A stretch of 64,000 bases of DNA from Streptomyces sp. NRRL S-646 (GCF_000720765.1 NZ_JODC01000024.1:34586-98585); one strand, 5' to 3'; counted from the first letter of the stretch, positions 8,524 through 18,404 are shown. Numbers and translations are program-made. The notes: generated by a model from the letters alone, not told the origin.

Positions 8524-10065
8524 TTATTTCGCGGACTTCGCAGCCTTCGCGCCGGGTGCCGCCGGCTTCCTGTCCGGGTGGCCGGGCATCGGCGGGGTCT
8601 TCTTTCCGTACAGCCAGCCTTCGAAGAAGCCGCTCAGGTCGCGTCCGGAGATCCGGGAGGCGAGTCGTTCGAAGTCGGCGGTGGTGGCGGTACCGTCACG
8701 GTGGAGATTCACCCAGGACCGTTCCAGGCGCTCGAAGGCGGGGCGGCCGATCTCCTGGCGCAGGGCATAGAGCGCGAGTGCGGCGCCGTCGTAGACGTTC
8801 GGGCGGAAGATGCTGATCTTCTGACCGGGGTCGGGCGCCTTGGGCGCGGCCGGCGGCCCGCCGGCGGCGCGCCAGCCGTCGGAGGCGGCGTACGCGGCCT
8901 TCATGCGTGTCTCCATGGGCTTGTGTCCCACCTCCTCCGCGTACAGCGCCTCGTACCAGGTGGCGTGCCCTTCGTTGAGCCACAGGTCGGACCAGGTCTG
9001 CGGGCTGACGCTGTCGCCGAACCACTGGTGGGACAGCTCATGCACCATGATCGACTCGACGTACCACTTGGGGTAGGTGTGGCCGGTGAAGAGATCTCTC
9101 TCGAAGAGAGAGAGCGTCTGTGTCTCGAGTTCGAAGCCGGTGGACGCCTCTGCCATGAGCAGGCCGTACGTCTCGAAGGGGTAGTGGCCGACCTTGCTCT
9201 CCATCCAGGCGATCTGGTCGGGGGTCTTGGCGAGCCACGGTTCGAGCTCTTTGACGTCCTTGGTGGGCACGACGTCGCGTACGGGCAGGTGGTGCGGCCC
9301 GGTGCGGTGCAGGACGGTGGAGCGGCCGACGGACACCTGGGTGAGCTCGGTGGCCATGGGGTGCCGGGTGCGATACGTCCAGGTGGTCGACTTGGCGTCG
9401 CGCTCCACGCCGGTCGGCAGACCGTTGGCCACCGCTGTGTAGTCGTTGGGGGCGGTGATCCGGATGGTGAACAGCGCCTTGTCGGAGGGGTGGTCGTTGC
9501 ACGGGAACACCAGGTGTGCGGCATCGGCCTGGTTGGCCATGGCGAGCCCGTCCTCGGTGCGTACCCAGCCGGCGTCCTGGTCCTTGGCGGCCACGGGGTC
9601 GCTGGTGTGCCGGACGGTGATCCGCGTCCAGGTGCCCCGGGGCAGTGGCCTGGCGGGCGTGACGACGAGGTCGTCACCCGCGCTGGTGAACGTGGCCGGC
9701 TCACCGTTGACCTGGACCGATTCGACCTTGCCATGGGCGAAGTCGAGGTTCAGCCGGGCCAGGTCCGTGGTCGTCGACGCGTTGATCGTGGTGACGGCCT
9801 GGAGGGGTTTGCTGTTGGTGCCGGGATAGGTGAACGAGAGGTTGTACGACTGCACGTCGTATCCGGGGTTGCCGAGGTCCGGATAGAGGCGGTCGCCGAT
9901 GCCCAGGGGGGCCGGGGGCGAGCTCGCGGCCAGGAGGCAGACGGAGACGGCGGAGGCGAGCAGTGCGGTCGCCTTCAGGCGGCGGGCAGGGCGGCGGAAC
10001 CGAGCCGCGGTGCCGGGACGCGGGCCGTGGGGTCGTGGAGCCTGGGAGCGCGGGGTGAGCAGCAT
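8524..10065 (-). CDS. Secreted or anchored M1-family zinc aminopeptidase
   Basis: The 513-aa protein starts with an arginine-rich segment and a hydrophobic signal (LLASAVSVCLLAASS). It has the gluzincin signature HELSHQWFGD at about 340, with the third zinc ligand in NEGHATW 18 residues on. An upstream GFELETQTLS-like strand and a conserved tyrosine region also fit M1 enzymes. At about 500 residues it is the short form that lacks the long C-terminal HEAT-like domain of PepN. It should cleave N-terminal residues from peptides outside the membrane. The start codon at 10065 has only a weak ribosome site. Confidence 0.88.
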   Translation of the reverse strand: MLLTPRSQAPRPHGPRPGTAARFRRPARRLKATALLASAVSVCLLAASSPPAPLGIGDRLYPDLGNPGYDVQSYNLSFTYPGTNSKPLQAVTTINASTTTDLARLNLDFAHGKVESVQVNGEPATFTSAGDDLVVTPARPLPRGTWTRITVRHTSDPVAAKDQDAGWVRTEDGLAMANQADAAHLVFPCNDHPSDKALFTIRITAPNDYTAVANGLPTGVERDAKSTTWTYRTRHPMATELTQVSVGRSTVLHRTGPHHLPVRDVVPTKDVKELEPWLAKTPDQIAWMESKVGHYPFETYGLLMAEASTGFELETQTLSLFERDLFTGHTYPKWYVESIMVHELSHQWFGDSVSPQTWSDLWLNEGHATWYEALYAEEVGHKPMETRMKAAYAASDGWRAAGGPPAAPKAPDPGQKISIFRPNVYDGAALALYALRQEIGRPAFERLERSWVNLHRDGTATTADFERLASRISGRDLSGFFEGWLYGKKTPPMPGHPDRKPAAPGAKAAKSAK

Positions 10066-10183
10066 GGATCACGGCTATCAGCGCGCGCGTGCCGGACGGC
10101 GACGACTCGCGTTCGGCCCACCCGAATGGGTAGGTCGGGTGCAGGTGTGCGGCTCTGGCGCCGTGGGGCGCGCGGTCCGGCGC

Positions 10184-12307
10184 TCACACCCCCGGCGTCT
10201 GCGCCCGGCTCACGTCGTAGACCCCCGGCACATTGCGCATCGCCCGCATCAGCGCGGGCAGGTGGGCCGCGTCCGGGAGTTGGAGGGTGTACGTGTGACG
10301 GACGCGCTGCTGGGTCGGCGGTTCGACCGTCGCGGACACGATCTCGGCGCCTTCGAGGGCCATGGCCTCCGTCAGGTCCGCCAGCAGATGGGGGCGGACG
10401 AACGATTCGGCGAGCAGCGTGACCCGGCACTCGGTGGTGTCCCCCCAGCGCACATCGACCTCCGCGCGCCCCGCGCTCTTCATGCGCTCCACGGCGGCGC
10501 ACTGGACGCGGTGGACGGTTACCACACCACCCCGTACGGCGAAGCCGGTCACCTCGTCGGGCGGTACGGGCGTGCAGCAGCCGGCGAGGCGTACGGTCGC
10601 GCCGGGCTGGTCGACCGTGATGTCGGCGGTGGTGGGACGTGAGGTCGGTCCCTCCGCGACGGGCCGGAGAACGGCCGAGGGCTCCCCGTCGGTCTCCTGC
10701 GCTGCCTCCTGCGCCTCCTCGTGCGTCGGATGGGCCGCCAGCCATCGCTGGATGGCGATTCGGGCGGCAGGCGTGTGGGCGTGCTCCAGCCACTCCCTGG
10801 AGGGCTCGGAGGCCGGGTCCTGGCCCATGAGGAGCTGGACGGTGTCGCCGTCCCGCAGGACCGTGCTCAGCGTCGCCAGGCGGCCGTTGACGCGGGCGCC
10901 GATGCACGCGTGCGCGTCCTCGCCGTACTGGGCGTACGCGGCGTCCACACACGTGGCGCCCTCGGGCAGACCGAGCGTGCCGCCGTCGGGACGGAAGACG
11001 GTGATCTCACGGTCCTGGGCGAGGTCCTCGCGGAGCGTGGACCAGAACGTGTCCGGGTCGGGCGCGGCCTCCTGCCAGTCGAGGAGGCGGGAGAGCCAGC
11101 CCGGGCGGGTGGGGTCGACGCGCTCGCCGTCGGCCGGAGCGTGCTCCTCGGGAGGCGGAGCATAGGGATTGCCGAGCGCCACGACACCGGCCTCGGCGAC
11201 CTTGTGCATCTGGTGGGTGCGGATGAGGACTTCGGCGACCTGACCGTCCGCGCGCGCGACCGCGGTGTGCAGGGACTGGTAGAGGTTGAACTTGGGGACG
11301 GCGATGAAGTCCTTGAACTCCGAGACCACGGGCGTCATACAGGTGTGCAGTTCACCCAGGACGCCGTAGCAGTCCGCGTCCTCGTTCACCAGCACCAGCA
11401 GGCGGCCGAAGTCGCAGCCGCGCAGCTGGCCGCGCTTGCGTGCGACGCGGTGGACGGAGACGAAGTGCCGCGGCCGGATGACGACTTCGGCCGGGATGTC
11501 GGCGTCGCGCAGCACGCCTCGTACCTCGTCGGCGATCTCGGCGAGCGGGTCGTCGGCGCGGGAGGCGTTGTCGACGATCAACTCCCGTGTGTGCTCGTAC
11601 TCTTCGGGGTGGAGAATCGCGAAGACCAGGTCCTCCAGCTCGGTCTTCAGCGCTTGGACGCCGAGCCGCTCGGCGAGCGGGATCAGGACGTCGCGGGTGA
11701 CCTTGGCGATGCGTGCCTGTTTCTCGGGGCGCATGACGCCGAGGGTGCGCATGTTGTGCAGCCGGTCGGCGAGTTTGATCGACATCACGCGGACGTCGCT
11801 GCCGGTCGCGACGAGCATCTTGCGGAAGGTCTCGGGCTCCGCGGCGGCGCCGTAGTCGACCTTCTCCAACTTGGTGACGCCGTCGACGAGATAGCGGACC
11901 TCCGAGCCGAACTCCTCGCCCACCTGATCGAGAGTCACGTCCGTGTCCTCGACGGTGTCGTGGAGCAGAGAGGCCGTCAAGGTCGTGGTCTCCGCGCCGA
12001 GTTCGGCGAGGATCAGCGTCACCGCGAGCGGGTGCGTGATGTACGGCTCGCCGCTCTTGCGCATCTGGCCGCGGTGCGAGGACTCGGCCAGCACATAGGC
12101 GCGGCGCAGGGGTTCGAGGTCGGCGCTGGGGTAGTGGGCGCGGTGAGCGTCGACGACATGACTGATGGCGCTGGGCAGCCGGTCACGGGTGGCGGGGCCG
12201 AGCAGGGCGGCACGGCCGAGGCGGCGCAGGTCGATCCGGGCCCGCCAGCGCGCCGCCGGGCCTGTTACCGGACCTGGGGTCGCGGGATTCGTGGCCTCCG
12301 CACTCAT
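10184..12307 (-). CDS. rshA: RelA/SpoT homologue with intact hydrolase and degenerate synthetase
   Basis: A long RSH protein acting on (p)ppGpp. The ATG at 12307 has GGAGGTG 4 nt upstream (707 aa), while a codon at 12358 has no such site. Domains in order are an HD hydrolase (about 40-190, with HRGQMRKSGEPYITHP, LLHDTVEDT and KLADRLHNMRT intact), a synthetase region, TGS and ACT. In the synthetase region FKDFIAVPKFNLYQSLHT is kept, but the usual DLVGVRI segment reads DFGRLLV (catalytic arginine lost), the G-loop tyrosine is Phe, and EVQIRT reads EVLIRT. This suggests a hydrolase or a regulator rather than a working synthetase. Position matches S. coelicolor rshA beside dapF, not relA. Confidence 0.9.
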   Translation of the reverse strand: MSAEATNPATPGPVTGPAARWRARIDLRRLGRAALLGPATRDRLPSAISHVVDAHRAHYPSADLEPLRRAYVLAESSHRGQMRKSGEPYITHPLAVTLILAELGAETTTLTASLLHDTVEDTDVTLDQVGEEFGSEVRYLVDGVTKLEKVDYGAAAEPETFRKMLVATGSDVRVMSIKLADRLHNMRTLGVMRPEKQARIAKVTRDVLIPLAERLGVQALKTELEDLVFAILHPEEYEHTRELIVDNASRADDPLAEIADEVRGVLRDADIPAEVVIRPRHFVSVHRVARKRGQLRGCDFGRLLVLVNEDADCYGVLGELHTCMTPVVSEFKDFIAVPKFNLYQSLHTAVARADGQVAEVLIRTHQMHKVAEAGVVALGNPYAPPPEEHAPADGERVDPTRPGWLSRLLDWQEAAPDPDTFWSTLREDLAQDREITVFRPDGGTLGLPEGATCVDAAYAQYGEDAHACIGARVNGRLATLSTVLRDGDTVQLLMGQDPASEPSREWLEHAHTPAARIAIQRWLAAHPTHEEAQEAAQETDGEPSAVLRPVAEGPTSRPTTADITVDQPGATVRLAGCCTPVPPDEVTGFAVRGGVVTVHRVQCAAVERMKSAGRAEVDVRWGDTTECRVTLLAESFVRPHLLADLTEAMALEGAEIVSATVEPPTQQRVRHTYTLQLPDAAHLPALMRAMRNVPGVYDVSRAQTPGV

Positions 12308-12605
12308 GGGCACCTCCGACTGCGTGGACCGGCGGACGGGGTGCCCCATGGCGGACACGGCTCAGGGGATGGCATCGGTCCCCCGTCCGGGCCGGTGCTT
12401 GATGCTACCGAGCCCATCACGTGCGGCTGACCGCCTCTCGCCGAGCGTGAAACGGATCACCCATTCGAGCGAAGGTCTGTAGGTTTACGATTTCGCGCCA
12501 CCCGACAGGCAGCCGCCCGTGATTTCGAACGCACGGTCGTCGCCCCGGAGATGCTCCTGTGCACTGCTCGGTACACAGGCCTCGGATCCCAAGTCGCCGT
12601 CCTGT
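12308..12605. other. Intergenic region upstream of rshA
   Basis: About 300 bp between the dapF stop and the rshA start. The rshA ribosome site is clear. I could not pick out a convincing promoter or hairpin. Confidence 0.4.
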
Positions 12606-13499
12606 TCAGCGAACGAAAGATTCCAGCCACTCGGATGCGATCTCGCCCTCGGCGACGATCACTGCGGGACCGGTCATCTCGATCTCGCCGTCGGGCTGTT
12701 CGGTGATGACCAGGGTCCCGCCGGGGACGTCGACGGTGTACGTAGCCGGGCTTCCGGTGACGGCCGGGTCGGCGCCGTCCCGGCGGGCGGCGGCCACGGC
12801 GACGGCGCACGCGCCCGTGCCGCACGAGCGGGTCTCGCCGGCGCCGCGCTCGTGCACGCGCAGCGCGACGTGCCGGGGGCCGCGGTCGACCACGAACTCC
12901 ACGTTCACGCCGTCCGGGTATGCGGAGGCCGGGCTGAACGGCGGCGGTGAGTACAGGTTGCCGGCGTGTGCGAGGTCGTCGACGAACGCGACCGCGTGCG
13001 GGTTGCCCATGTTCACGTTCCGCGCGGGCCAGCTGCGCTCGCCGACGGTCACCGTGACGTCCCCTTCGGGGAGGCGCGCCCTGCCCATGCCGACGGTGAT
13101 GTCTCCCGCGGCGGAGCCGCTGTCGGATGCAGCCTTGGCGATGTGAACGCTCTTCACGCCCCCGCGTGTGGCCACCGCGAGGTCGCCCTCGGCGACGTAC
13201 CCGGCGCGCTGGAGGTAGCGCGCGAACACCCGCACGCCGTTGCCGCACATCTCCGCGATCGAGCCGTCGCCGTTGCGGTAGTCCATGAACCACTCGGCCT
13301 CGGCCGCCATGTGCTGAGCCTCGGGGTGCGCGGCGGACCGCACCACATGCAGCAGACCGTCACCGCCGATGCCCGCGCGGCGGTCGCACAGTGCGGCGAC
13401 GGCGGTCGGGGGGAGGTCGATGGAATTCTCGGGGTCCGGCACGATCACGAAGTCGTTCTCCGTGCCGTGGCCCTTGAGGAAGGCGATCCGCGTGCTCAT
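12606..13499 (-). CDS. dapF: Diaminopimelate epimerase
   Basis: Converts LL- to meso-diaminopimelate for lysine and peptidoglycan synthesis. At 297 aa it is close to the usual 270-290. Both catalytic cysteines are present: MCGNGVR (about 95) and SCGTGAC in the second half. The start ATG (13499) has the putative -10 TACGAT exactly 6 nt upstream and no spaced ribosome site, which suggests a leaderless mRNA. Confidence 0.95.
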   Translation of the reverse strand: MSTRIAFLKGHGTENDFVIVPDPENSIDLPPTAVAALCDRRAGIGGDGLLHVVRSAAHPEAQHMAAEAEWFMDYRNGDGSIAEMCGNGVRVFARYLQRAGYVAEGDLAVATRGGVKSVHIAKAASDSGSAAGDITVGMGRARLPEGDVTVTVGERSWPARNVNMGNPHAVAFVDDLAHAGNLYSPPPFSPASAYPDGVNVEFVVDRGPRHVALRVHERGAGETRSCGTGACAVAVAAARRDGADPAVTGSPATYTVDVPGGTLVITEQPDGEIEMTGPAVIVAEGEIASEWLESFVR

Positions 13500-13633
13500 T
13501 CCTCGATCGTACGGGAGCGCCCCGCCGGGAGAGCCGGGACGGGGTCGCGGGTATGTGCGGGTCCGTTGTAGCTGGTCACGCCCACGCGGCGGAGCTGCAT
13601 ATCGTCACAGCCCTGCGCCCCCATAGGGGCGCT

Positions 13634-14137
13634 TCAGCGGAGCCTTGCTACGCGCCACACGGCGAGCACTACAACCGCCGCGACCACCACGACGTACGCC
13701 AGCACGACCCGCCAGTCCGGTCGACGGCCGGAACCCCGCTGTGGGAGCCCAGGACCCGTGTAACCCACCCGGCGGGCGGCCATCATGCCCCAGCCGGCCG
13801 CGCAGGAGCAGATCAGCAGGCCCAGCATGGCGATCACGGCGCCACTGTCGCCGAAGTCGAAGGCGAGCGGGAAGGCGAACATCAGGGAGCCGACCGCGGC
13901 CAGGGCGACGATCGGGGCGAGCTGCCAGATACGGAGGCGGCGCTGCGGGCGCAGCTCGACCTCGACCTCGGGGCCACCGGCGAACATCTCGTCCGGCTCG
14001 GGGCCGTCGTCGGTCACTCCGCCCTGGATCTCGTCGGGCCCGTCGGGGCTCAGACGGTTCTCGTCCTGCTCCGGATCACCGCTCTCGACGGTGAGGGGCT
14101 CGATGCCTTGTGCGGTGTCGCGAGGGCCGGCCTCCAT
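13634..14137 (-). CDS. Membrane protein of unknown function downstream of miaA
   Basis: The 167-aa protein starts at ATG 14137 with GGGAGGG 8 nt upstream. A TTG at 14155 is less likely. The N-terminal ~80 residues are acidic and hydrophilic. Three hydrophobic segments follow: LAPIVALAAVGSLMFAF, AVIAMLGLLICSCAAGW and a C-terminal VVLAYVVVVAAVVVLAVW, with short basic loops. It lies about 110 nt after miaA in the same direction, so co-transcription is likely. I recognise no family with a known function. Confidence 0.7.
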   Translation of the reverse strand: MEAGPRDTAQGIEPLTVESGDPEQDENRLSPDGPDEIQGGVTDDGPEPDEMFAGGPEVEVELRPQRRLRIWQLAPIVALAAVGSLMFAFPLAFDFGDSGAVIAMLGLLICSCAAGWGMMAARRVGYTGPGLPQRGSGRRPDWRVVLAYVVVVAAVVVLAVWRVARLR

Positions 14138-14245
14138 CGCCACGCGCCCTCCCAACTAGGACTCCACTTGGTCGATCGAAGCTCGATGATGGCACGGCGC
14201 CGGAGGCCCGAACGGCGGCCGGAGCGTCCCGATGCCATGACGTGA

Positions 14246-15184
14246 TCAGGCTGTAACCGGTCGTTCGACCAACGCCAGTGCGCGCTGCGGAAGTTCTGTG
14301 AGATCCGCCGCAGCCCCGCTCAGCCAGTGCACCCGCGGGTCCCGCCGGAACCAGGAATCCTGACGGCGCGCGAAGCGCTTGGTGGCGCGCACGGTCTCGG
14401 CCCGCGCCTCCGCGTCGGTGCACTCTCCGGCCAGCGCCGCGAGCACCTGCTGGTAGCCGAGCGCGCGGGCTGCTGTACGCCCCTCGCGCAGGCCCTGCGC
14501 CTCCAGCGCACGCACCTCGTCCACGAGCCCGGCGTCCCACATCCGGTCCACCCGGCGGGCGATGCGCTCGTCGAGTTCGGGGCGGGCCACGTCGACGCCG
14601 ATCTGGACGGTGTCGTAGACCGAGTCGTGGCCGGGCAGGTTGGCGGTGAAGGGCTGACCGGTGATCTCGATCACTTCGAGCGCCCGGACGATACGGCGGC
14701 CGTTGCTGGGCAGGATCGCATGCGCCGCCTCGGGGTCCGCGGCGGCAAGTCTGGCGTGCAGCGCGCCGGAGCCGCGCAGCGCGAGCTCCTCCTCGAGCCG
14801 GGCCCTGACCTCGGGGTCGGTGCCGGGGAACTCCAGGTTGTCGACGGCTCCGCGGACGTACAGGCCGGAGCCGCCGACCAGGATCGGCCAGCGACCTTCC
14901 TCGAGCAGGCCGTCGATCTTGGCGCGGGCCAGCTTCTGGTACTCGGCGACGGACGCCGTGACCGTCACGTCCCAGATGTCGAGGAGGTGGTGCGGAATGC
15001 CGCCGCGTTCCTCGGGCGTCAGTTTGGCGGTGCCGATGTCCATCCCCCGGTAGAGCTGCATGGAGTCGGCGTTGACGACCTCGCCTCCGAGCTGCCGGGC
15101 GAGAAAGACGCCCAGATCGGACTTTCCGGCCGCGGTCGGTCCGACGACGGCGATGACTCGGGGGGCGGGGGGTGCGCTGCTCAC
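14246..15184 (-). CDS. miaA: tRNA dimethylallyltransferase
   Basis: Adds a dimethylallyl group to A37 of tRNAs reading UNN codons. The product is the substrate of MiaB, encoded 1.6 kb away. The start is GTG 15184 (VSSAPPAPRVIAVVG), giving the normal 312 aa. The ORF stays open to 15382, but that stretch is unlike the family. The P-loop GPTAAGKSD is at about 15-23, followed by NADSMQLYRGMDIGTAK and the GGSGLY motif. Confidence 0.95.
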   Translation of the reverse strand: MSSAPPAPRVIAVVGPTAAGKSDLGVFLARQLGGEVVNADSMQLYRGMDIGTAKLTPEERGGIPHHLLDIWDVTVTASVAEYQKLARAKIDGLLEEGRWPILVGGSGLYVRGAVDNLEFPGTDPEVRARLEEELALRGSGALHARLAAADPEAAHAILPSNGRRIVRALEVIEITGQPFTANLPGHDSVYDTVQIGVDVARPELDERIARRVDRMWDAGLVDEVRALEAQGLREGRTAARALGYQQVLAALAGECTDAEARAETVRATKRFARRQDSWFRRDPRVHWLSGAAADLTELPQRALALVERPVTA

Positions 15185-15366
15185 TGCACCAGTCTCGCAA
15201 ACCCCGCGTGCACTCCTCGAACGAGTTACGTGACGGCACGGGTGCCGGGTCGTTGCCCGTTGCGAGGTTCTCGCCGCCGGTTTCGGGGGGCGGCGACCCG
15301 GGCGGCGCAAACGGACGCACCGGACGACGCGGGATTTCGCCCGCACGAGTAACGTAAGGAGTGGAT

Positions 15367-15636
15367 ATGGGCGTTTTCGCACGACTTCTCCGGAGGTCGA
15401 AGGCTACGGAGGAGGCGTCAACCGCCGAGGCTCAGGCAGACACACCGACGGCCGAGCCCGCGGCGGAGGAGGCGGCAGAGGCGAAGGGGTCGGCCGAGGC
15501 CGAGGAGCTGACCGAGGGCGAGCCGGAGACGACGGAGGCCGCCGAGTCCGCCTCCGCCGAGGGCGTCGAGATCCCCAAGCAGCAGTCCGCCGAGGAGGCG
15601 GCCGACAGGGACGCCGGCGAGGACGCCCGCACGTAA
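15367..15636 (+). CDS. Small acidic low-complexity protein
   Basis: The 89-aa protein starts at ATG 15367 with TAAGGAG 5 nt upstream. A short basic amphipathic start (MGVFARLLRRSK) is followed by a Glu/Ala-rich tail with almost no hydrophobic residues, so the protein is probably disordered. It lies 61 nt before the MT0933-like gene and is likely co-transcribed with it. The N-terminus could bind membrane or nucleic acid. No function is known to me. Confidence 0.65.
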   Translation: MGVFARLLRRSKATEEASTAEAQADTPTAEPAAEEAAEAKGSAEAEELTEGEPETTEAAESASAEGVEIPKQQSAEEAADRDAGEDART

Positions 15637-15697
15637 CCGCCCTGGCGCGAGTGGGCCGACGGGGCGTGCCGAGTCCGGGAACAACGGAAGGTGGACC

Positions 15698-15967
15698 ATG
15701 GGTCTCCTGAACAACCTCAAGGCCAAGCTCAACCCGGCCAAGGACAAGGTCTCCGGCCTCGCGCAGCAGCACGGGGACAAGATCACGCACGGTCTCGACA
15801 GGGCCGCGAAGGTCGTCGACGAGAAGACCAAGGGCAAGTACAGCGACAAGATCCACACCGGGACCGGCAAGGCCAAGGGCGCCATGGACCGACTCGCGCA
15901 CAAGGACGGCACGGGGGCAGGCGGTGGCACGACCGCACCGCCGGACTCCACGCCGCCTGCTTCCTGA
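15698..15967 (+). CDS. MT0933-like antitoxin-domain protein
   Basis: This 89-aa basic protein (MGLLNNLKAKLNPAKDK, then GDKITHGLDRAAKVVDEKTKGKYSDKI) fits the MT0933/Rv0909-like small helical family, named after a proposed mycobacterial antitoxin. The C-terminal ~20 residues are Gly/Thr/Pro-rich. No SRPBCC-type toxin like Rv0910 lies beside it, so a toxin-antitoxin role is not supported here. An AAGGTGG-type ribosome site precedes the ATG. Confidence 0.75.
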   Translation: MGLLNNLKAKLNPAKDKVSGLAQQHGDKITHGLDRAAKVVDEKTKGKYSDKIHTGTGKAKGAMDRLAHKDGTGAGGGTTAPPDSTPPAS

Positions 15968-15984
15968 ACGGCACGGCACATCGA

Positions 15985-16020
15985 CGGACGGCCGCGGGGC
16001 CCTGGGCTCCCGGCCGTCCG
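15985..16020 (+). terminator. Terminator after the MT0933-like gene
   Basis: A perfect 10-bp stem (CGGACGGCCG at 15985-15994 with 16011-16020) encloses a 16-nt GC-rich loop between two convergent genes. It could serve both. Confidence 0.65.
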
Positions 16021-16036
16021 CCGTTTGCCCCCGCCG

Positions 16037-16774
16037 CTACGACCAGGTCGCGACCATGTAGCCCACACCGTACGGCGCGTCCTCGTACAGCAGCGCGCCT
16101 GCGAGGTCCGAGCCCTCGGCCGCGCCCGCGAGGACCTGCCACGGAGCTCGGCCCGATGCCTTCAGCTCGGACGCCAGCTCGGTGTCCAGCGCTTTGAGGG
16201 CCGCCACGTCCGCCGCTCCCAGCGCACGCGCGACCGCCGCGTCGAAGGGCGCCGCGCGCTCGTCGAGGTAACCGGGGGCCTTGAGCGTGCGGCAGGCGCT
16301 GGCGTCGCCCATGACCAGCAGCGCCACCCGCTCGGCCCCGGCGGCGATTTCCCTTCCGACTTCAATACACCGCTCGGCAGCCAGAGGTTCCCCCACACCG
16401 AGTCCCTCGATCGGGGCGTCGGACCAACCGGTGCGCTGCAGCAGCCACGCGGCCACCGCCAGCGAGGGCGGAAGCGACCGCTCCGAGGCCGCCGGGACCG
16501 GGTCTTCGGCCTCGGCGTGCTTGGGCCTGCCGAGCCGTACGTCCACGTCGACGCCGAAGCCGCGGAAGGAGCCCCGCGTGCCCTCCGGATACGGGCCTCG
16601 GCCGCTCTCGTCTGCCGGACCGACGACGACGAGCCGGTCGGGCCGGGCGGCCGCGAGCACACCGAGCGCGTCCGTGCACGCGGCACGCGCGACGTCCATC
16701 TCGGCGGCGGCACCCGCAGCGACCTCGGGCACGAGCAGCGGCGGGCACGGGCAGAGTGCGGCGACGACAAGCAT
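16037..16774 (-). CDS. LigB/MEMO-like class III extradiol dioxygenase-fold protein
   Basis: The 245-aa protein begins MLVVAALCPCPPLLVPEVA, with LVVVGPADE at about 50, as in actinobacterial proteins annotated as class III extradiol dioxygenase subunit B-like. The histidine set of a true LigB dioxygenase is not clear (no His near the N-terminal PCPP motif), so ring cleavage cannot be assumed. It sits 54 nt downstream of miaB and is probably in its operon. The function is unknown. Confidence 0.65.
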   Translation of the reverse strand: MLVVAALCPCPPLLVPEVAAGAAAEMDVARAACTDALGVLAAARPDRLVVVGPADESGRGPYPEGTRGSFRGFGVDVDVRLGRPKHAEAEDPVPAASERSLPPSLAVAAWLLQRTGWSDAPIEGLGVGEPLAAERCIEVGREIAAGAERVALLVMGDASACRTLKAPGYLDERAAPFDAAVARALGAADVAALKALDTELASELKASGRAPWQVLAGAAEGSDLAGALLYEDAPYGVGYMVATWS

Positions 16775-16828
16775 GATCGGCAGGGTAACCCCGGCGCCTG
16801 GCGGCTGACACCGCGCCGGGCGGACCGG

Positions 16829-18346
16829 TCAGTCGCAGCCGCAGCCGCTCCCCGTCGCGACCGGCAGCGGCTCGGGCACGCCGATCTTCGGCAGGCCCAG
16901 CAGCACGCCCGCCGGCTTCGCCGCCTCGGCCGCGTTGCGCTTCTCCCAGGCGTCCCCCGCGCGCGTGCGGCGCACGTCGAGGACGGCGCCCTCGGCGAGC
17001 AGGTGGTGCGGGGCGGCGTACGTTATCTCGACCGTGACCACGTCGCCGGGTCGCACCTCCTGCTCGGGCTTGGTGAAGTGGACCAGGCGGTTGTCGGGGG
17101 CGCGGCCGGAGAGGCGGTGGGTGGCGCCGTCCTTGCGGCCCTCGCCTTCGGCGACCATCAGCTCCAGGGTGCGGCCGACCTGCTTCTTGTTCTCCTCCCA
17201 GGAGATCTCCTCCTGGAGGGCGACGAGACGCTCGTAACGCGCCTGGACGACCTCCTTCGGGATCTGGTTCTCCATGGTCGCGGCCGGGGTGCCGGGGCGC
17301 TTGGAGTACTGGAAGGTGAAGGCCTGTGCAAACCGCGCCTCACGGACCACATGCAGGGTCTGCTCGAAGTCCTCCTCGGTCTCGCCGGGGAAGCCCACGA
17401 TGATGTCGGTGGTGATCGCGGCGTGCGGGATGGCAGCCCGCACCTTCTCGATGATCCCGAGGTAGCGCTCCTGCCGGTACGAGCGGCGCATCGCCTTAAG
17501 GACCGTGTCCGAGCCGGACTGCAGCGGCATGTGCAGCTGCGGCATCACGTTCGGGGTCTCCGCCATCGCCGCGATCACGTCGTCGGTGAAGTCGCGCGGG
17601 TGCGGGGAGGTGAAGCGGACGCGCTCCAGGCCCTCGACCTTTCCGCAGGCGCGCAGCAGCTTGCTGAAGGCCTCGCGGTCGCCGATGTCGGAGCCGTACG
17701 CGTTGACGTTCTGTCCGAGCAGGGTGATCTCGGAGACGCCCTCGGCGACCAGGGCCTCGATCTCGGCGAGGATGTCGCCGGTACGGCGGTCCTTCTCCTT
17801 GCCGCGCAGGGCCGGGACGATGCAGAAGGTGCAGGTGTTGTTGCAGCCGACGGAGATCGACACCCACGCCGCGTACGCGCTCTCGCGGCGCGTCGGCAGG
17901 GTCGAGGGGAACGCCTCCAGGGACTCGGCGATCTCGACCTGGGCCTCTTCCTGCACGCGCGCGCGTTCCAGCAGAACCGGCAGCTTGCCGATGTTGTGCG
18001 TGCCGAAGACGACGTCCACCCAGGGCGCCTTCTTCACGATGGTGTCCTGGTCCTTCTGCGCGAGACAGCCGCCGACCGCGATCTGCATCCCGGGCCGCGA
18101 GGCCTTCTTCGGCGCGAGGCGGCCGAGGTTGCCGTACAGCCGGTTGTCGGCGTTCTCGCGGACGGCGCAGGTGTTGAAGACGACGACGTCGGCGTCGCCG
18201 TCGGAGCCCTCGGGCGCACGCACGTACCCGGCCTCTTCGAGCAGCCCGGACAATCGCTCGGAATCGTGGACGTTCATCTGGCACCCATAGGTGCGGACTT
18301 CGTAGGTCTTCACGCCCACTGCCTGGCTCCGGTCGATGCTGCTCAT
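16829..18346 (-). CDS. miaB: tRNA-2-methylthio-N6-dimethylallyladenosine synthase
   Basis: A radical-SAM methylthiotransferase that completes the A37 modification begun by MiaA. The N-terminal UPF0004 domain shows its three cluster cysteines in YGCQMN, NTCAVR and GGCLAQ. The radical-SAM motif is CNNTCTFC, and a TRAM domain follows. The tail ends in SGCGCD, a cysteine pair outside the usual domains. TACCCT lies 6 nt before the ATG with no ribosome site, so translation may be leaderless. Confidence 0.95.
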   Translation of the reverse strand: MSSIDRSQAVGVKTYEVRTYGCQMNVHDSERLSGLLEEAGYVRAPEGSDGDADVVVFNTCAVRENADNRLYGNLGRLAPKKASRPGMQIAVGGCLAQKDQDTIVKKAPWVDVVFGTHNIGKLPVLLERARVQEEAQVEIAESLEAFPSTLPTRRESAYAAWVSISVGCNNTCTFCIVPALRGKEKDRRTGDILAEIEALVAEGVSEITLLGQNVNAYGSDIGDREAFSKLLRACGKVEGLERVRFTSPHPRDFTDDVIAAMAETPNVMPQLHMPLQSGSDTVLKAMRRSYRQERYLGIIEKVRAAIPHAAITTDIIVGFPGETEEDFEQTLHVVREARFAQAFTFQYSKRPGTPAATMENQIPKEVVQARYERLVALQEEISWEENKKQVGRTLELMVAEGEGRKDGATHRLSGRAPDNRLVHFTKPEQEVRPGDVVTVEITYAAPHHLLAEGAVLDVRRTRAGDAWEKRNAAEAAKPAGVLLGLPKIGVPEPLPVATGSGCGCD

Positions 18347-18404
18347 GTGACAAGGGTAGGCGGTGCCGGAAGTGTCTCCGGTCGCCCTGTGGACAACCGG
18401 GGGC

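Noticed and set aside
15185..15382. N-terminal extension of MiaA to 15382
   Set aside because: The extra 66 residues are Arg/Pro-rich and unlike MiaA. GTG 15184 gives the family length.
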